From Acidobacteriaceae bacterium (GTDB lineage: Bacteria; Acidobacteriota; Terriglobia; Terriglobales; Acidobacteriaceae): 64,000 bases of DNA. This document shows positions 49,417 to 60,274 of this stretch, piece after piece. The stretch lies in the NCBI GenBank assembly GCA_003134815.1, contig PLCO01000009.1, positions 189,010 to 253,009 of the forward strand, read 5' to 3'. The notes beneath the pieces are model-generated. The model did no database searches and had not been told where the DNA came from. It saw only the letters and a list, made by a program, of their open reading frames with translations. Positions within the stretch are counted from its first letter, which is position 1. Every line of letters starts with the position of its first letter. The translations under genes and the position numbers were made by a program.

Positions 49417-49950
49417 CTATTGAGCTGGAGCGGACGGCGGTTGGGATTTGGAGAACGAGCGAATGTAGATGATGAGGTTCCAGACTTGATTGTCGCTGGC
49501 GCGGCCGTCGCCCTCGGAAGGCATCTTGCCCTTGCCGACGCGGACGACGTTGAAAAGCTCCCAGTCTTCCCTGCCGGCGAGAGTTTTGGGATCGGTCCAA
49601 TCGTCGAGCGTGAGCTCCATGCTTGTGGCGAGATCGGTCTTTCCGTTGCCATTGTCACCGTGGCACATGGCGCAGTCGACTCGATACAGGGCCTTCGCCC
49701 TGGCCTGTGATTCCGCGGTAGGCTTGACGGGATTCCTGACGGGCGCAGCGGGTGGGGGCGCGGCGTTTTGCGGCTGGATGAGTGCGGGCGCGGGCGCAGG
49801 AGCGGGAGCGGGAGCAGGAGCGGGCGCAGGGGCGGGAGCGGGGGCAGGAGCAGGAGCGGGAGCAGGCTGCTGCTGAGTGCGGCCTGGCAGCGGCAAGCAG
49901 GCTACGACCAACAGGGCCCCTGCAAAAAAGAGCAGAAATGACTTCAACAT
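49417..49950 (-). CDS. class I cytochrome c with (PA)n linker
   Basis: Signal peptide, PAPAPA... run, ALYRVDCAMCHGDNGNGKTDLA (CxxCH), KMPSEGDGRASDNQVWNLIIYIRS. Confidence 0.9.
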   Translation of the reverse strand: MLKSFLLFFAGALLVVACLPLPGRTQQQPAPAPAPAPAPAPAPAPAPAPAPAPAPALIQPQNAAPPPAAPVRNPVKPTAESQARAKALYRVDCAMCHGDNGNGKTDLATSMELTLDDWTDPKTLAGREDWELFNVVRVGKGKMPSEGDGRASDNQVWNLIIYIRSFSKSQPPSAPAQ

Positions 49951-50099
49951 GAAAGCCTCCCACGGAAAATGCCACCAATCCGGCATCTTCTCGGCTGGAT
50001 CGGAATTCTGCGAGGAATTATAGGCCGTATGGATGGAAAGGGCTATGCAATCGGATACTGAACCGGGCACAGCAACAGTAGCGATGCCGCAGGGCGGCA

Positions 50100-51776
50100 T
50101 TAGTGCATGCCACCGCCACCGCCGCCTGCGCCGGGCTTGTTCTTGCTGAGCATGAAGGCCAGGAAGACAAGAACGATCGAGGCATAGGAGAGCTCCATAT
50201 AGACGTCCTGGTAGCCCTGCATGCGCGCCTGAGCGAGCATCTGGTTGTAGATCTGGGCCATGGCGAGGGCGCTGCCGTTGGCTACGCCGAATGCATTGTT
50301 GTAGGCGCCGGTGAGCGCCTTTTGATGGAGGTCGAAGGCGATGGTTCCGGGTTGCATGGCCTGCTGCAGATGCTGCTCGTGCCACATGGCGCGGCTGGTG
50401 ACCTGAGCATTGGTGATGGCGATGAGGATGGAGCCGCCAATGTTGCGGACGAAGTTGATGAGCCCGGCGACCTGGTTGCTTTGCTCCTTGGGCATGCCTA
50501 CATACGCAGCAGTGGTGATGGAGATGAAGCAGAAGGGCAGAGGGAACATTTGCACGACGCGCAACCACGACGCCTCAGCAAAGCTCATTTGCAGATTGGT
50601 CACGTTTGCCGCGTAGCGAAAGGTGATGACGAGCATCATGAAGCCGAAGGCGGCAAGGTAGCGTGCGGAGATTTTTCCGGTGGCGATTCCGGCCAGGGGC
50701 ATCATGAAGACGAGGGTGAGTCCTCCGTAGGTGAGTGCGAGGCCGGCAGTGGTGGCATTGTAGCCAAGCAACTGCTGCGTGAATTGAGGCTGGAGAACGG
50801 TGTTGGCATTCAGCACGCCGCCAACCAGCATCATGAGGAAGCAACAGATGGCGAAGTTCCTGTAGCGGAAGAGGCGCAGGTTGATGAGCGGATCTTTCTT
50901 GTTCCACTCCCAAAGGAAGAGACCGATGATGCCAACGATGAACAAGACCGCGAAGAGGCAGATGAAGGGCGAGGAGAACCAGTCATTCTCTTCGCCTTTA
51001 TCGAGCATGATCTGGAGGCCGCCCATGGCGAGTGTTAGAAAGCCGAGGCCGACGTAGTCCATGTTGCGCAGGCGCGAGCGATCGGCCTTGATCCAGGGGG
51101 GATCCTCGACGAGGCGCGTGACGAGGATGAAGGCAAGAATGCCGACGGGAATGTTGATGAAGAATATCCAGCGCCAGGAGAAGTTGTCGGTAATCCAGCC
51201 GCCGAGGGTGGGGCCGATGGAAGGCGCGAGCACGGCGACAAGTCCGTAGAGGGCGAAGGCCTGCCCGCGTTTTTGAGGCTCGAATGAGTCTGCCATGATG
51301 GCCTGCGCCATGGGCTGCATTCCGCCGCCGAACATGCCCTGGAGCACACGGCAAAGAAGCAGGATGGGCAGAGAGGGAGCGGCACCGCAAAGAAAGCTCG
51401 CGGCAGTGAAGCCGGTAATGCACACGGCGAAGAAGTTGCGGCGGCCCATGACGGAAGAGGCCCAGCCGCCGAGCGGGAGCACGATGGCGTTCGAGACGAG
51501 GTAGCTGGTGAGCACCCATGTGGCCTCGTCAGTGCTTGCGCCCAACGAGCCGCCGATATGCGGCAGGGCGACGTTCGCGATGGAGGTGTCTAGCACTTCC
51601 ATGAACGCGGCGAGGGCCACGGTCATCGCGATGAGCCAGGGATTTACTCTCGGCTTCCAGGCCGCATGCTGCGCGAGATTGGGATTCTGCATCTCCGACG
51701 ATCCGGCTCCGGTCGCATTGCTCCTGGCTGCGGGATCGGAGGGAAGAGCCGGCAAAGTGGAGTCGATCGCGGACAA
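50100..51776 (-). CDS. DHA2 family MFS multidrug exporter (EmrB/QacA type)
   Basis: MTVALAAFMEVLDTSIANVALPHIGGSLGASTDEATWVLTSYLVSNAIVLPLGGW, 14-TM pattern. Confidence 0.94.
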   Translation of the reverse strand: MSAIDSTLPALPSDPAARSNATGAGSSEMQNPNLAQHAAWKPRVNPWLIAMTVALAAFMEVLDTSIANVALPHIGGSLGASTDEATWVLTSYLVSNAIVLPLGGWASSVMGRRNFFAVCITGFTAASFLCGAAPSLPILLLCRVLQGMFGGGMQPMAQAIMADSFEPQKRGQAFALYGLVAVLAPSIGPTLGGWITDNFSWRWIFFINIPVGILAFILVTRLVEDPPWIKADRSRLRNMDYVGLGFLTLAMGGLQIMLDKGEENDWFSSPFICLFAVLFIVGIIGLFLWEWNKKDPLINLRLFRYRNFAICCFLMMLVGGVLNANTVLQPQFTQQLLGYNATTAGLALTYGGLTLVFMMPLAGIATGKISARYLAAFGFMMLVITFRYAANVTNLQMSFAEASWLRVVQMFPLPFCFISITTAAYVGMPKEQSNQVAGLINFVRNIGGSILIAITNAQVTSRAMWHEQHLQQAMQPGTIAFDLHQKALTGAYNNAFGVANGSALAMAQIYNQMLAQARMQGYQDVYMELSYASIVLVFLAFMLSKNKPGAGGGGGGMH

Positions 51777-52029
51777 CAGTTTTCTCCTCTGTTGGCTGGA
51801 GCTTTGTTTTATCTAAGGACCGGGGAGGTGCGACGTTCAGCAGATGGTGCTTCTATCTAGATTCGCATGGGGGCCAAGAGGGTGCACGGAATTGGCGGAG
51901 AGGCGGGGAAGGATTAAGCAGGGTGGAAGAAACCGAACGCGGCGGGCAGACACGCGAGACGAATGGGCATAGACGACTAACGTGCATGTACATTGAGAGG
52001 AAGAATATTACGGAAGGAAGGACATCGCT

Positions 52030-53907
52030 ATGCGCCGCAGAACATTCATACAGACGCTACCTCTGGCAGCCGCGGGATCGGCCGCTGCCCTCAAAAGTAA
52101 TGCAACCGGGCTGAGCCAGAGCCAGCAAGGCCGGAGCGGGCCGGGAGGAACGGGGCTGGGAGAGACGGGGGAGCTGTCAAAATTTCAGCTGGCGGGCGCG
52201 GAGCGATTCATTCGGCCCGACGTTCACGCGGGCGACAGGCCTTCGGGCGCGAGCTTTGCGACGCGGTCACCCGCGCTGGGCATGAATGGGGCGGCGGGGA
52301 CAGCGCATCCGTTGGCGACGCAGACCGCGATTGCAATTTTGAAGCGCGGAGGATCAGCCGTGGATGCGGCGGTGGCCGCGAATGCTGTGCTCGGGTTCGT
52401 TGAGCCCACGAGTAGCGGGTTGGGCGGCGATTGCTTCGCGTTCGTATGGGATCCGGAAGCGGGAAAACTGCTGGGCATGGCCAGTTCCGGGCGCTCGCCA
52501 AGATCGCTTTCGCTCGCCACGGTGCGTTCGCGCGCGGCGAATGGGCACATTCCGGCATTGGGCGCTGTCAGCGTTTCGACCCCGGGCGCGCTCGACGCTT
52601 GGTGGACGCTGCACCAGCGTTACGGAAAGCTGAAGTGGGCGAAGTTGTTTGAGCCCGCGATCGCCGCGTGCGAGGCTGGCGATCCAACGCCGCAGATTAT
52701 CGGCTATTACATCAAGGGCAATATGGAGTTCTTCGAGCACGCCGGTTCGGCGATTGAAGAGACCGCCAACGCGATGAAGACATACATGCTGCCGGGCGGC
52801 GCTGCGCCGGGAGAGTACGATGTGCGGCGCAATCCCGATTTAGCGCGCACTTACCAGATGATTGCCGCAGGGGGCCGCGACGCTTTTTACGAGGGACCGA
52901 TTGCGCAGACCATCGACGCGTATTTCAAGCGGATTGGCGGATGGCTCTCCGCGGAGGACCTGCGCGAGCACCGGGCGGAGTGGGTTGAGCCGCTGGTGAC
53001 GAAGTATCGCGGCGTGGATGTTTACGGAATGCCCGCGAACACGCAGGGGCTGGCCACTTTGCAAATGCTGAACATCATCGAGCAATTCGACATGCGCAGC
53101 TACGGGTTTCAATCGGCGCAATCGCTGCAGGTGCAGATTGAGGCCAAGCGGCTGGCTTACGAAGATCGTGCACGCTACTACGCCGATCCGCACTTCGCGA
53201 AGATTCCCATAGCGTGGCTCAACTCAAAGGAGTACGCGAAGGAGCGGGCGAAGCTGATCCGGCTGAACGCGATCAACGATCATGTTTCGCCGGGGCAAGC
53301 GCCGAGCCAAGGCGATACGACGTACTTTACGACGGCTGACAAAGACGGGATGATGGTGTCGATGATTCAATCGAACTTTCGCGGCATGGGATCGGGGCTC
53401 GTTGCGGATGGACTGGGCTTCATGTTTCAGGATCGCGGGCAACTGTTCTCGCTTCAGGATGGTCATCCGAATATCTACGCGCCGGGCAAGCGGCCGTTCC
53501 AGACGATTATTCCCGGATTTGCGTCGAAGGATGGGGTGCCGTGGCTCTCGTTTGGCGTGATGGGCGGCGACATGCAGCCGCAGGGGCAGACGCAGATCGT
53601 TCTGAATCGCGTGGATTACGGGCTGGATGTGCAGTCGGCTGCCGACAGCCCGCGCTGGCACCACGAAGGATCGTCGCAGTCGATGGGCGAGGACCGGCCG
53701 GGCATGGGACCGCGCGGGCTGCTGCGCCTCGAAGCCGGAGTTCCGGCCGCGACTCGCAAGGCGCTTGCCGACCTGGGCTGGCCGATGGGCGAAAGCGACG
53801 GCGGATTCGGGCGCTACGAGTGCATCGAGCTACGCAAGCAGGGAGCGGATCGCGTGTATGCGGCGGGCAGCGAGATGAGGGCCGACGCAGTGGCGTTGGC
53901 GTACTAG
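52030..53907 (+). CDS. gamma-glutamyltransferase family protein, Tat signal
   Basis: MRRRTFIQTLPLAAAGSAAA; GGSAVDAAVAANAVLGFVEPTSSGLGGDCFAFVWD; GDTTYFTTADKDGMMVSMIQS. Confidence 0.93.
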   Translation: MRRRTFIQTLPLAAAGSAAALKSNATGLSQSQQGRSGPGGTGLGETGELSKFQLAGAERFIRPDVHAGDRPSGASFATRSPALGMNGAAGTAHPLATQTAIAILKRGGSAVDAAVAANAVLGFVEPTSSGLGGDCFAFVWDPEAGKLLGMASSGRSPRSLSLATVRSRAANGHIPALGAVSVSTPGALDAWWTLHQRYGKLKWAKLFEPAIAACEAGDPTPQIIGYYIKGNMEFFEHAGSAIEETANAMKTYMLPGGAAPGEYDVRRNPDLARTYQMIAAGGRDAFYEGPIAQTIDAYFKRIGGWLSAEDLREHRAEWVEPLVTKYRGVDVYGMPANTQGLATLQMLNIIEQFDMRSYGFQSAQSLQVQIEAKRLAYEDRARYYADPHFAKIPIAWLNSKEYAKERAKLIRLNAINDHVSPGQAPSQGDTTYFTTADKDGMMVSMIQSNFRGMGSGLVADGLGFMFQDRGQLFSLQDGHPNIYAPGKRPFQTIIPGFASKDGVPWLSFGVMGGDMQPQGQTQIVLNRVDYGLDVQSAADSPRWHHEGSSQSMGEDRPGMGPRGLLRLEAGVPAATRKALADLGWPMGESDGGFGRYECIELRKQGADRVYAAGSEMRADAVALAY

Positions 53908-53928
53908 ATGCGCATCGAGCGTCAGGAG

Positions 53929-54870
53929 TTACTGCGCGACCGGGTGCACATACACTTGCTGCGGCGCGTCGAATTTTACCCGTAAGGCCAGCTTCAGCTT
54001 CATGCCCGCCATCTGAGGCTTGCCTCCCATCGGTGTCACGAAGTCCAGTTCGTACTGGTTTTCGAGACGCCGGCCAATGTCAGCGAGATAGGGTTCAAAG
54101 CTCACCGGATTTCCGTTTCCGAACCAATAGCTGTTGCCGCCTGTCGCATCGGTGAGTTCCGCCATGAGGCTCTGGCCGGAAAAGGATGCGTAGTTCGTAC
54201 GGTCGGCGAGGCCCGAGTTGCGCCAGTAGATGGAGTAGACGATGAGATGCGCGCGCACCGAATCTTCGATGGCCGCCTGCACGTACGGATCTTCCGGATC
54301 GTATCGCATGTTGTAATAGTCGACGCCGTCTGTCACCGCGACGACCTCGCGCCGCGCATGGGTGGCCGTCGAAGGCCAATGCTTAGCCAGATCGGAGAGG
54401 CAAAAGTACGGGCTCGCGCTTGCACCAGCCATCCCGCCGCCGAGAGGCAAATGCAGCTCGCGAGCGGCTGCGGCGCGATCGGTGCTCAAGGGACCGGCAA
54501 ACACGGCACGGCCGTTCTCCATGTATGCAACCGCGACCTTAACATTCGGCGGCAGGCCCTGGATGAACTTCGCCACGTCATTCATCTGCGATCCGAGGCT
54601 CTGGCGCGCGCCATCGTCAATCAGCACGACCATTTCAACTGTGCTTTGCGGGCCGCGCAGGGGCGTCCACCCGGTGACGGTCGAATCTTTTCCGTTCACC
54701 TTCAAGTGCAACGCGTCCTGGGGAATGCCGCCGGGGATTTCGCTTCCGGACAGAAACGTGACGACTGCCTTTCCCTGCTGATCGCTGCTATCTGCCGCAC
54801 GCGCGGGAATCGCCCCGAGCAATGATCCGGCTACTACGAAAGCTGCGAGTTGAAATCTGCGGATGCGCAT
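53929..54870 (-). CDS. secreted VWFA-related domain protein
   Basis: Signal peptide; VEMVVLIDDGARQSLGSQMNDVAKFIQGLPPNVKVAVAYMENGRAVF; VVAVTDGVDYYN. Confidence 0.8.
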   Translation of the reverse strand: MRIRRFQLAAFVVAGSLLGAIPARAADSSDQQGKAVVTFLSGSEIPGGIPQDALHLKVNGKDSTVTGWTPLRGPQSTVEMVVLIDDGARQSLGSQMNDVAKFIQGLPPNVKVAVAYMENGRAVFAGPLSTDRAAAARELHLPLGGGMAGASASPYFCLSDLAKHWPSTATHARREVVAVTDGVDYYNMRYDPEDPYVQAAIEDSVRAHLIVYSIYWRNSGLADRTNYASFSGQSLMAELTDATGGNSYWFGNGNPVSFEPYLADIGRRLENQYELDFVTPMGGKPQMAGMKLKLALRVKFDAPQQVYVHPVAQ

Positions 54871-55088
54871 AGGTTGCTCCTTGCAACCGGTTTCAGGCGA
54901 GATGGTCCGCCCGATTCGTTCAACCCGGCCTTGAATGATTAGATGTGTCTTGAGCCTGGCGGGTCGCAGCGGCTATGTGCCGGTGGAGGGAAGAACGTCG
55001 AGGTAAGGATAGCGGATTCAGCGGTTTGCGGGAAATCGGCTGCATGTGCAGGCCGATGTGGTGGCGCTAGCGTATTGACACAGGGCAA

Positions 55089-57071
55089 TTAATTGGAAGG
55101 TATCCAGATCTGCCCTTGCTGAGTGTTCGCTCCTTGTGCCGGGTCAGTGTAGAGCGATGAAGTTGGAACAACGTCGACGGGATTAAGCGGCCCGCGGGCC
55201 GCGGGGTCCAGCAGATCCAACACTCCGTGCAGGCTGCCGTAAGTGGCCGATCCGGTTTGCAGAGACGAGTTGGGCGGAAACCAGGAGAACTCCGCCAGAA
55301 TGAACCGGTTCGTGTCGGGCTGTGTCATCTGCTCCGCGGAGCCGGGATCTTTCACCTGGTTATACACGTTGGTGCCAAGCTCGTAAGCCATCGGAATTTG
55401 AATCGGCTCGGTTACCGGATTGGTCTTTGCGGATTTCGATTGATAGGAACCATGCATCAACGACTGCTGCGATATGACGACCTCATATCCACCGCATAGC
55501 GACTTCGGTCTCGGAATGGTCATCGCAAATTCATCCGCACTGGGCACGGTGAGGTTTGGGCCGCTCACTTTCGCCTTGGTGTAGGCCTTTACGCTCATCT
55601 CCTGAAAAACCTGATAACTGGCATCGTCTCCATTGACGACAAAGAAACCTACGGGCTGGCCACTTACGGCGATCTGATTCATGCGATCCGCGAAGCTGCC
55701 CTGGATCAACCCCGCTTGATTGAAGCCCGCATTGTAGAGCCCCTGAAAATCGTTGTATAACTGCTCGTTCGTAACTTCGCTCGTGTAACTTGTAAACGCA
55801 ATATTCGGGTGTGTGCCCGCCGGAAATTTGCCTACGGGGCAGTTCAGGTTTTGACTCGTGCTCGCTGGAGTCGCCGGCGGCGCCTGCGCGGGTGGTACGG
55901 GAGGCTCCTGCGCGATTACGGGCGGCGCAGGAGGCGCCTGCACAGGCGTACTCGGCGCGACCACGGGCACCTGGCCGAGGGCTTGCGCGCCACGGCCCTG
56001 CGAGTAGCCGATCATGCCTTCCATGAGGCTCATGAGGCTCGTGCCGGAGCCTTCGCCGGCCGGAGCGGTTTGCGGCTCGCCGTAGGCGGCGCGAACGAGA
56101 TGCGGGGCGGGATACGGGGCGAGTTGCGGGGCGAGATTCGGAAATGGGCCGGCATTGCGCGCGTTTGCAGTGGGCGACGGCATGATGCGAATCTGCATGA
56201 CGTTGTTGGTGGCCATGTTGCCGCCGGCGATGAGCAGCTTCATGTAGACCTGGCCCTTGACGCGCTCGGTCCAGGGGCCGGTTTCGGCTTTGACCGGCGT
56301 GTAGAGGCCGCTTTGCTGGCCCTGGAAGAGAGTCTGCTCACGGAGCTGATCGTTGGTGTTCTGCGAAGTGAGGATGGCTCGCTGGCGCTCGGCGGTGAGC
56401 GCGAGTTCGCCCGGCTTGCCGAGTTTGACAAGGATCGAGTCGAGCGGCGGAAGCTTGGCGGTTCTAGCGGCGTTGTTGTAAGTGATTTCGAGGTTCGCGA
56501 TAAAGTCGGCGGTGATTTCGCTTTTGTAGTCGGGAATTACCTGGTCGACGATGGCCTGATAGGTCTTTGGCATTTGCGCATACGTGAGGCCTGACTGGAT
56601 GGTCCAGGAAACGGCTTGCAGCGAATTCGGATTGATGTGATATTGCACCGTCCCGCGCCAGATGAGCGCGCCGATTGCGCCGGCGGCTTTGCCCTCGTAA
56701 GGACCGAGCACGTAAGCAACGCCTGCGCCCGGCTCGTGCACGGAATATTCGGAGCAGAAATCGAGCGTGTTGATGGTGTAGTCGCCGGGAGGCAGCGGCT
56801 GATTGAGTTCGTCGGCCGTGAGTTGCAGCGGCTGAGGGTTGAAAGGGCCGCCGGGAAGCGTTGCGACCGTGGGATAGACGTCGCTGGCATTCAGCGTGAG
56901 CGGGAGCTGATTGTTGAGTAGGGTGCTGATGGCTTGCTCGGCGAGTTTTTCTTTGGCTGCCTCTGCGAGCGCGGCGAATGGATTTTGCGCGGCGAGATGG
57001 AGCGCGGACGCGGCGAGAAGGGGAGCATACAAGGACAGCGCCAGAGCTGCCTGTCGAATCTTCATTTGCAT
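55089..57071 (-). CDS. large secreted hypothetical protein with Pro-rich central linker
   Basis: Signal peptide MQMKIRQAALALSLYAPLLAASALHLAAQ; VPVVAPSTPVQAPPAPPVIAQEPPVPPAQAPPATPAST. Confidence 0.7.
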   Translation of the reverse strand: MQMKIRQAALALSLYAPLLAASALHLAAQNPFAALAEAAKEKLAEQAISTLLNNQLPLTLNASDVYPTVATLPGGPFNPQPLQLTADELNQPLPPGDYTINTLDFCSEYSVHEPGAGVAYVLGPYEGKAAGAIGALIWRGTVQYHINPNSLQAVSWTIQSGLTYAQMPKTYQAIVDQVIPDYKSEITADFIANLEITYNNAARTAKLPPLDSILVKLGKPGELALTAERQRAILTSQNTNDQLREQTLFQGQQSGLYTPVKAETGPWTERVKGQVYMKLLIAGGNMATNNVMQIRIMPSPTANARNAGPFPNLAPQLAPYPAPHLVRAAYGEPQTAPAGEGSGTSLMSLMEGMIGYSQGRGAQALGQVPVVAPSTPVQAPPAPPVIAQEPPVPPAQAPPATPASTSQNLNCPVGKFPAGTHPNIAFTSYTSEVTNEQLYNDFQGLYNAGFNQAGLIQGSFADRMNQIAVSGQPVGFFVVNGDDASYQVFQEMSVKAYTKAKVSGPNLTVPSADEFAMTIPRPKSLCGGYEVVISQQSLMHGSYQSKSAKTNPVTEPIQIPMAYELGTNVYNQVKDPGSAEQMTQPDTNRFILAEFSWFPPNSSLQTGSATYGSLHGVLDLLDPAARGPLNPVDVVPTSSLYTDPAQGANTQQGQIWIPSN

Positions 57072-57303
57072 TTCTCCAAGAGGGCCGGGGCGGCGGCGTT
57101 GCAATTCAGTTTAGCCGACGAGCGAGCCGCTTTGGGGGGGCGCGGGCAGGAAGCTCGAGGATTTTGAGCGCGTTGTCTGACCCCGCAATTTCGACGGCCG
57201 TCGAGGCGAGGCTACGCAGGGTGAACATACTGGAATCGACAGGCGGAGTCAACGAAAAGACGATGGGGAAAAGTCGAAGGAGGAAAAGCCGCAGGCGAGA
57301 GGC

Positions 57304-58284
57304 TCAGTCAAGCCTAAAACTCACAACGACGGTGATATCGGTGACAACTGGTTCCGTTCCGCACATCGCCGGTTTGAATTTCCATTTCTTCAGGGATTGC
57401 AAAGCGGCATCGTTCATGGAATGAGTGGCACGGCCAACGAGTCGTAGGTCAGTCACCGATCCATCAGTGAGCACCGTCATCGCGACGGTTGAGTCGCCCA
57501 TCAATTTGTCGTTGCTTGCATCTCTCGGGTAAGCGGGGTCCGGAGTACTTACCGGGACAGCATGCTGTAAGTCGGCGCACTCGCGTCGCGCGATCGCCCC
57601 CTCGGGTGGTGTAAGCAGCGACTCGTCGAACGGGGCGGAAGTCATATTCACCACGTGGGCTGTGATGACCTTACTGCCATTCACAAGCAATTCGAGTGTG
57701 CGCGGGTATTGGTGCTTTCCAAAGTCGAAGTAGTCGGCGAACTGCTCCCTGTGCTGTTCGTCAGGGGGTTCCTTCCACTCATCGATCAGGATTTCATTGG
57801 ATGCCGGGCTGAGGCAGACGTCCCGCGAGCTTTCAACATAGCCCTTATGCTCAACCTCGATGCAGTTCATCTCGATACCGTGCTCGGTCCGATGCTTCTC
57901 TTTCTTCGCAACCAATTGCGAAGACTCAGCGCCATGGTCGAGCAGGCCGATGAGATTCCCGACGCGTAAGGGCGTGAAATCTATGTTGCGCAGAGTATAG
58001 TGCCAGTCGCCATTCTTCACTTCAATTTGCTGAAAATCCCCCATGACCACTTTGCGCCACCAGCGGTCCTTTGCCTCCCATTTAAACGTCAAGTGACCCT
58101 CGAGGGGGACTTCGATCTGTGCGACGAAATCGACATCGAGCTGGAAAGGGGTGGTCTGATCGTAGTAAAGATTCGCATGCTGTTCGGCGGCGGTCAACAA
58201 CTGCTGCAGCGCGGGGTCTTCGCTGCCTAACGCCGGCTCAAAACTGCACACGAAAAATGCGGCAACCAAAATAAGCTTCTTCAT
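57304..58284 (-). CDS. secreted protein with C-terminal TonB-like domain
   Basis: PDPAYPRDASNDKLMGDSTVAMTVLTDGSVTDLRLVGRATHSMNDAALQSLKKWKFKPAMC. Confidence 0.82.
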   Translation of the reverse strand: MKKLILVAAFFVCSFEPALGSEDPALQQLLTAAEQHANLYYDQTTPFQLDVDFVAQIEVPLEGHLTFKWEAKDRWWRKVVMGDFQQIEVKNGDWHYTLRNIDFTPLRVGNLIGLLDHGAESSQLVAKKEKHRTEHGIEMNCIEVEHKGYVESSRDVCLSPASNEILIDEWKEPPDEQHREQFADYFDFGKHQYPRTLELLVNGSKVITAHVVNMTSAPFDESLLTPPEGAIARRECADLQHAVPVSTPDPAYPRDASNDKLMGDSTVAMTVLTDGSVTDLRLVGRATHSMNDAALQSLKKWKFKPAMCGTEPVVTDITVVVSFRLD

Positions 58285-58368
58285 TGTCGATGCTCAAAAT
58301 AGTATCGCTAAATCGATGCCGTCGCGCGATTATTTGAGAATCCGCAGTTTGCCAAGTGCTGATTATGA

Positions 58369-58989
58369 TTAATAAAACAGGTATTTGCGCCAGCGGTCGT
58401 CGCTGCGGCCCAGCATGCGCATGATCTGGCGGCTGGTGTGGAGCGAGAAGGGGCGCGGCTCGCGGAGCAGGATCATGTCGTCGATTTCGCTGAGCAGGCG
58501 ATTGCCTTTTTTGCGGTTGCACTCGTGGCAGCAGGCGACGAGATTCTCCCATGTGGAGCTGCCGCCGCGCGAGCGCGGGACAACGTGGTCAAGGGTGAGC
58601 TCGCTGGGCGGCATGGCCTCAGCGCAATACTGGCAGGTGTTGCGGTCGCGCAGGAGGATGTTCTTGCGAGAGAGGGCGCGGGTCTGGTGGGGGATGCGGC
58701 GGTACTCCAGCAGACGGATGACTGAAGGCATGGCGATGATGGCGCGCTGGGCGTGGAGCGAGAGGCCGTGCTCCTCCTCAGTGCGCGCGATGCCCTTGAG
58801 CACCAGCACGAGAGCGCGGCGTGCGCCGCAGATGTTAATCGGCTCATAAGAAGCATTGAGCACGAGAACCGGCATCTGCAGAATGTGCGTGTGGGCGTGC
58901 GGAGCGGGGTCGTGGTCGGCGGCTAACACGACGGCTTTGGCGATCGCTTTCTGCTTGCGCGCATGAATCATGGCTTTTCCCAACGACAT
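58369..58989 (-). CDS. HNH endonuclease
   Basis: [49 protein letters not shown]. Confidence 0.93.
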   Translation of the reverse strand: MSLGKAMIHARKQKAIAKAVVLAADHDPAPHAHTHILQMPVLVLNASYEPINICGARRALVLVLKGIARTEEEHGLSLHAQRAIIAMPSVIRLLEYRRIPHQTRALSRKNILLRDRNTCQYCAEAMPPSELTLDHVVPRSRGGSSTWENLVACCHECNRKKGNRLLSEIDDMILLREPRPFSLHTSRQIMRMLGRSDDRWRKYLFY

Positions 58990-59004
58990 CTCTTTCCCCC
59001 CGGG

Positions 59005-59964
59005 CTAAAAAGATGGCTGTTTCCACTTAGACGTTGAATCCGACGATGATGCGTACGGGGCTGCGTGCGTGGCTGGGCCGGTGAGGATTTCGCCGTCCTC
59101 GTAAGTTTCCTCATCGATGTTTTCGTGGCCGTTCTCGTAGTCGGCCGAGTTGAAGTCGCGGCCAAATAAAGTTGATCGCTGCGCGCGCGCCAGCGTGGCT
59201 ACCCAGACCGAGGCAGCGCCGGCATTCATTAAAGTTTGCGCCGCGGCTCGCGCGGTTGCGCCGGTGGTGAGAATGTCATCGACGAGCAAAATGTTCTGCG
59301 CCTTTACCCTGGACAAGTCTGAGACGGAGAACGCACCGCGAACGTTGATGCGGCGGCCACGCGGCGTGAGGCCGGCCTGGCTATCGGTGGCGCGCAGACG
59401 CATGAGCGTGCTGGGAGCGAGCGAGAGCCGCCACTGCGGATGGGTGATGCGCAAAAATTGAATGGCTTCGACGGCAAGCGAGCGCGATTGATTGAATCCG
59501 CGCTGCGCGTATTTGGAGCGGTGCAGCGGGATGGGGATCACGAGCATCTCGGCGGGAGCTTCGCCGGCGAGTCGCGTGATTGCGCCGGCAAGCATGCGGC
59601 CCAGTTCGCGGGCTGCAAGGTGCAGGCGGTCGTATTTGAGCGCGTGAATGGCTTGCCGCATGCGGCCCTGATATACGCCATGCGAAACGGCGCGGACAAA
59701 GGCCGGCGGTACGAGGCGGCAAGGGCGGCAAAGTATTGAATCCGCGGGCTTTGCATACGCAGGGATGACGTCGCCGCAGCGGGAGCAGACGGGGCCGGAT
59801 TTGATGGGGAACTGCGACCAGCAGTCGGACCAGCACAGGGGGCAAATGGGGACAGAAGAAAGCTGCGGCAGGGCAGAGCCGCAAAGAGCACAGGAGGACG
59901 GGAGCAGGGCGCAACTTAAACTATCGATTGGACTTCGGAGCACGCGAACTGGACTTCGGAGCAC
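59005..59964 (-). CDS. ComF-family phosphoribosyltransferase
   Basis: CALCGSALPQLSSVPICPLCW zinc ribbon; LRATDSQAGLTPRGRRINVRGAF, ILLVDDILTTGATARAAAQTL. Confidence 0.92.
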   Translation of the reverse strand: MLRSPVRVLRSPIDSLSCALLPSSCALCGSALPQLSSVPICPLCWSDCWSQFPIKSGPVCSRCGDVIPAYAKPADSILCRPCRLVPPAFVRAVSHGVYQGRMRQAIHALKYDRLHLAARELGRMLAGAITRLAGEAPAEMLVIPIPLHRSKYAQRGFNQSRSLAVEAIQFLRITHPQWRLSLAPSTLMRLRATDSQAGLTPRGRRINVRGAFSVSDLSRVKAQNILLVDDILTTGATARAAAQTLMNAGAASVWVATLARAQRSTLFGRDFNSADYENGHENIDEETYEDGEILTGPATHAAPYASSSDSTSKWKQPSF

Positions 59965-59971
59965 CCGAACT
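59930..59971. repeat. 21-bp x2 tandem repeat at the 5' end of comF
   Basis: ggacttcggagcacgcgaact|ggacttcggagcacccgaact (20/21). Confidence 0.88.
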
Positions 59972-60274
59972 ACGGCGCGCCAGCGTGTTGTCTGGGCCAG
60001 TGGAACTTCGGACCTGCGAATGGCGGAGTCTGTGTGGAAGACGCACCTCGCTTCGGGCCATTCCGGACCGATGCAGCCCGATGGGGAGAGTATAGCGCAG
60101 AGTTTAGTTGGAGTTCTATGGACGGAGGAGTGAGCCGTGGGATTGAGGCGCCCATGAGGAGCAGGTCAATGGCAGGCTGAGCGGTGATGGAAATTCGTGC
60201 GCGACACAAAATGAACCGGCGGCTTGCTCAGATGCGAGGAAGTCGCCGGCGGTAAGTAATGGGGGGGGCCGATG

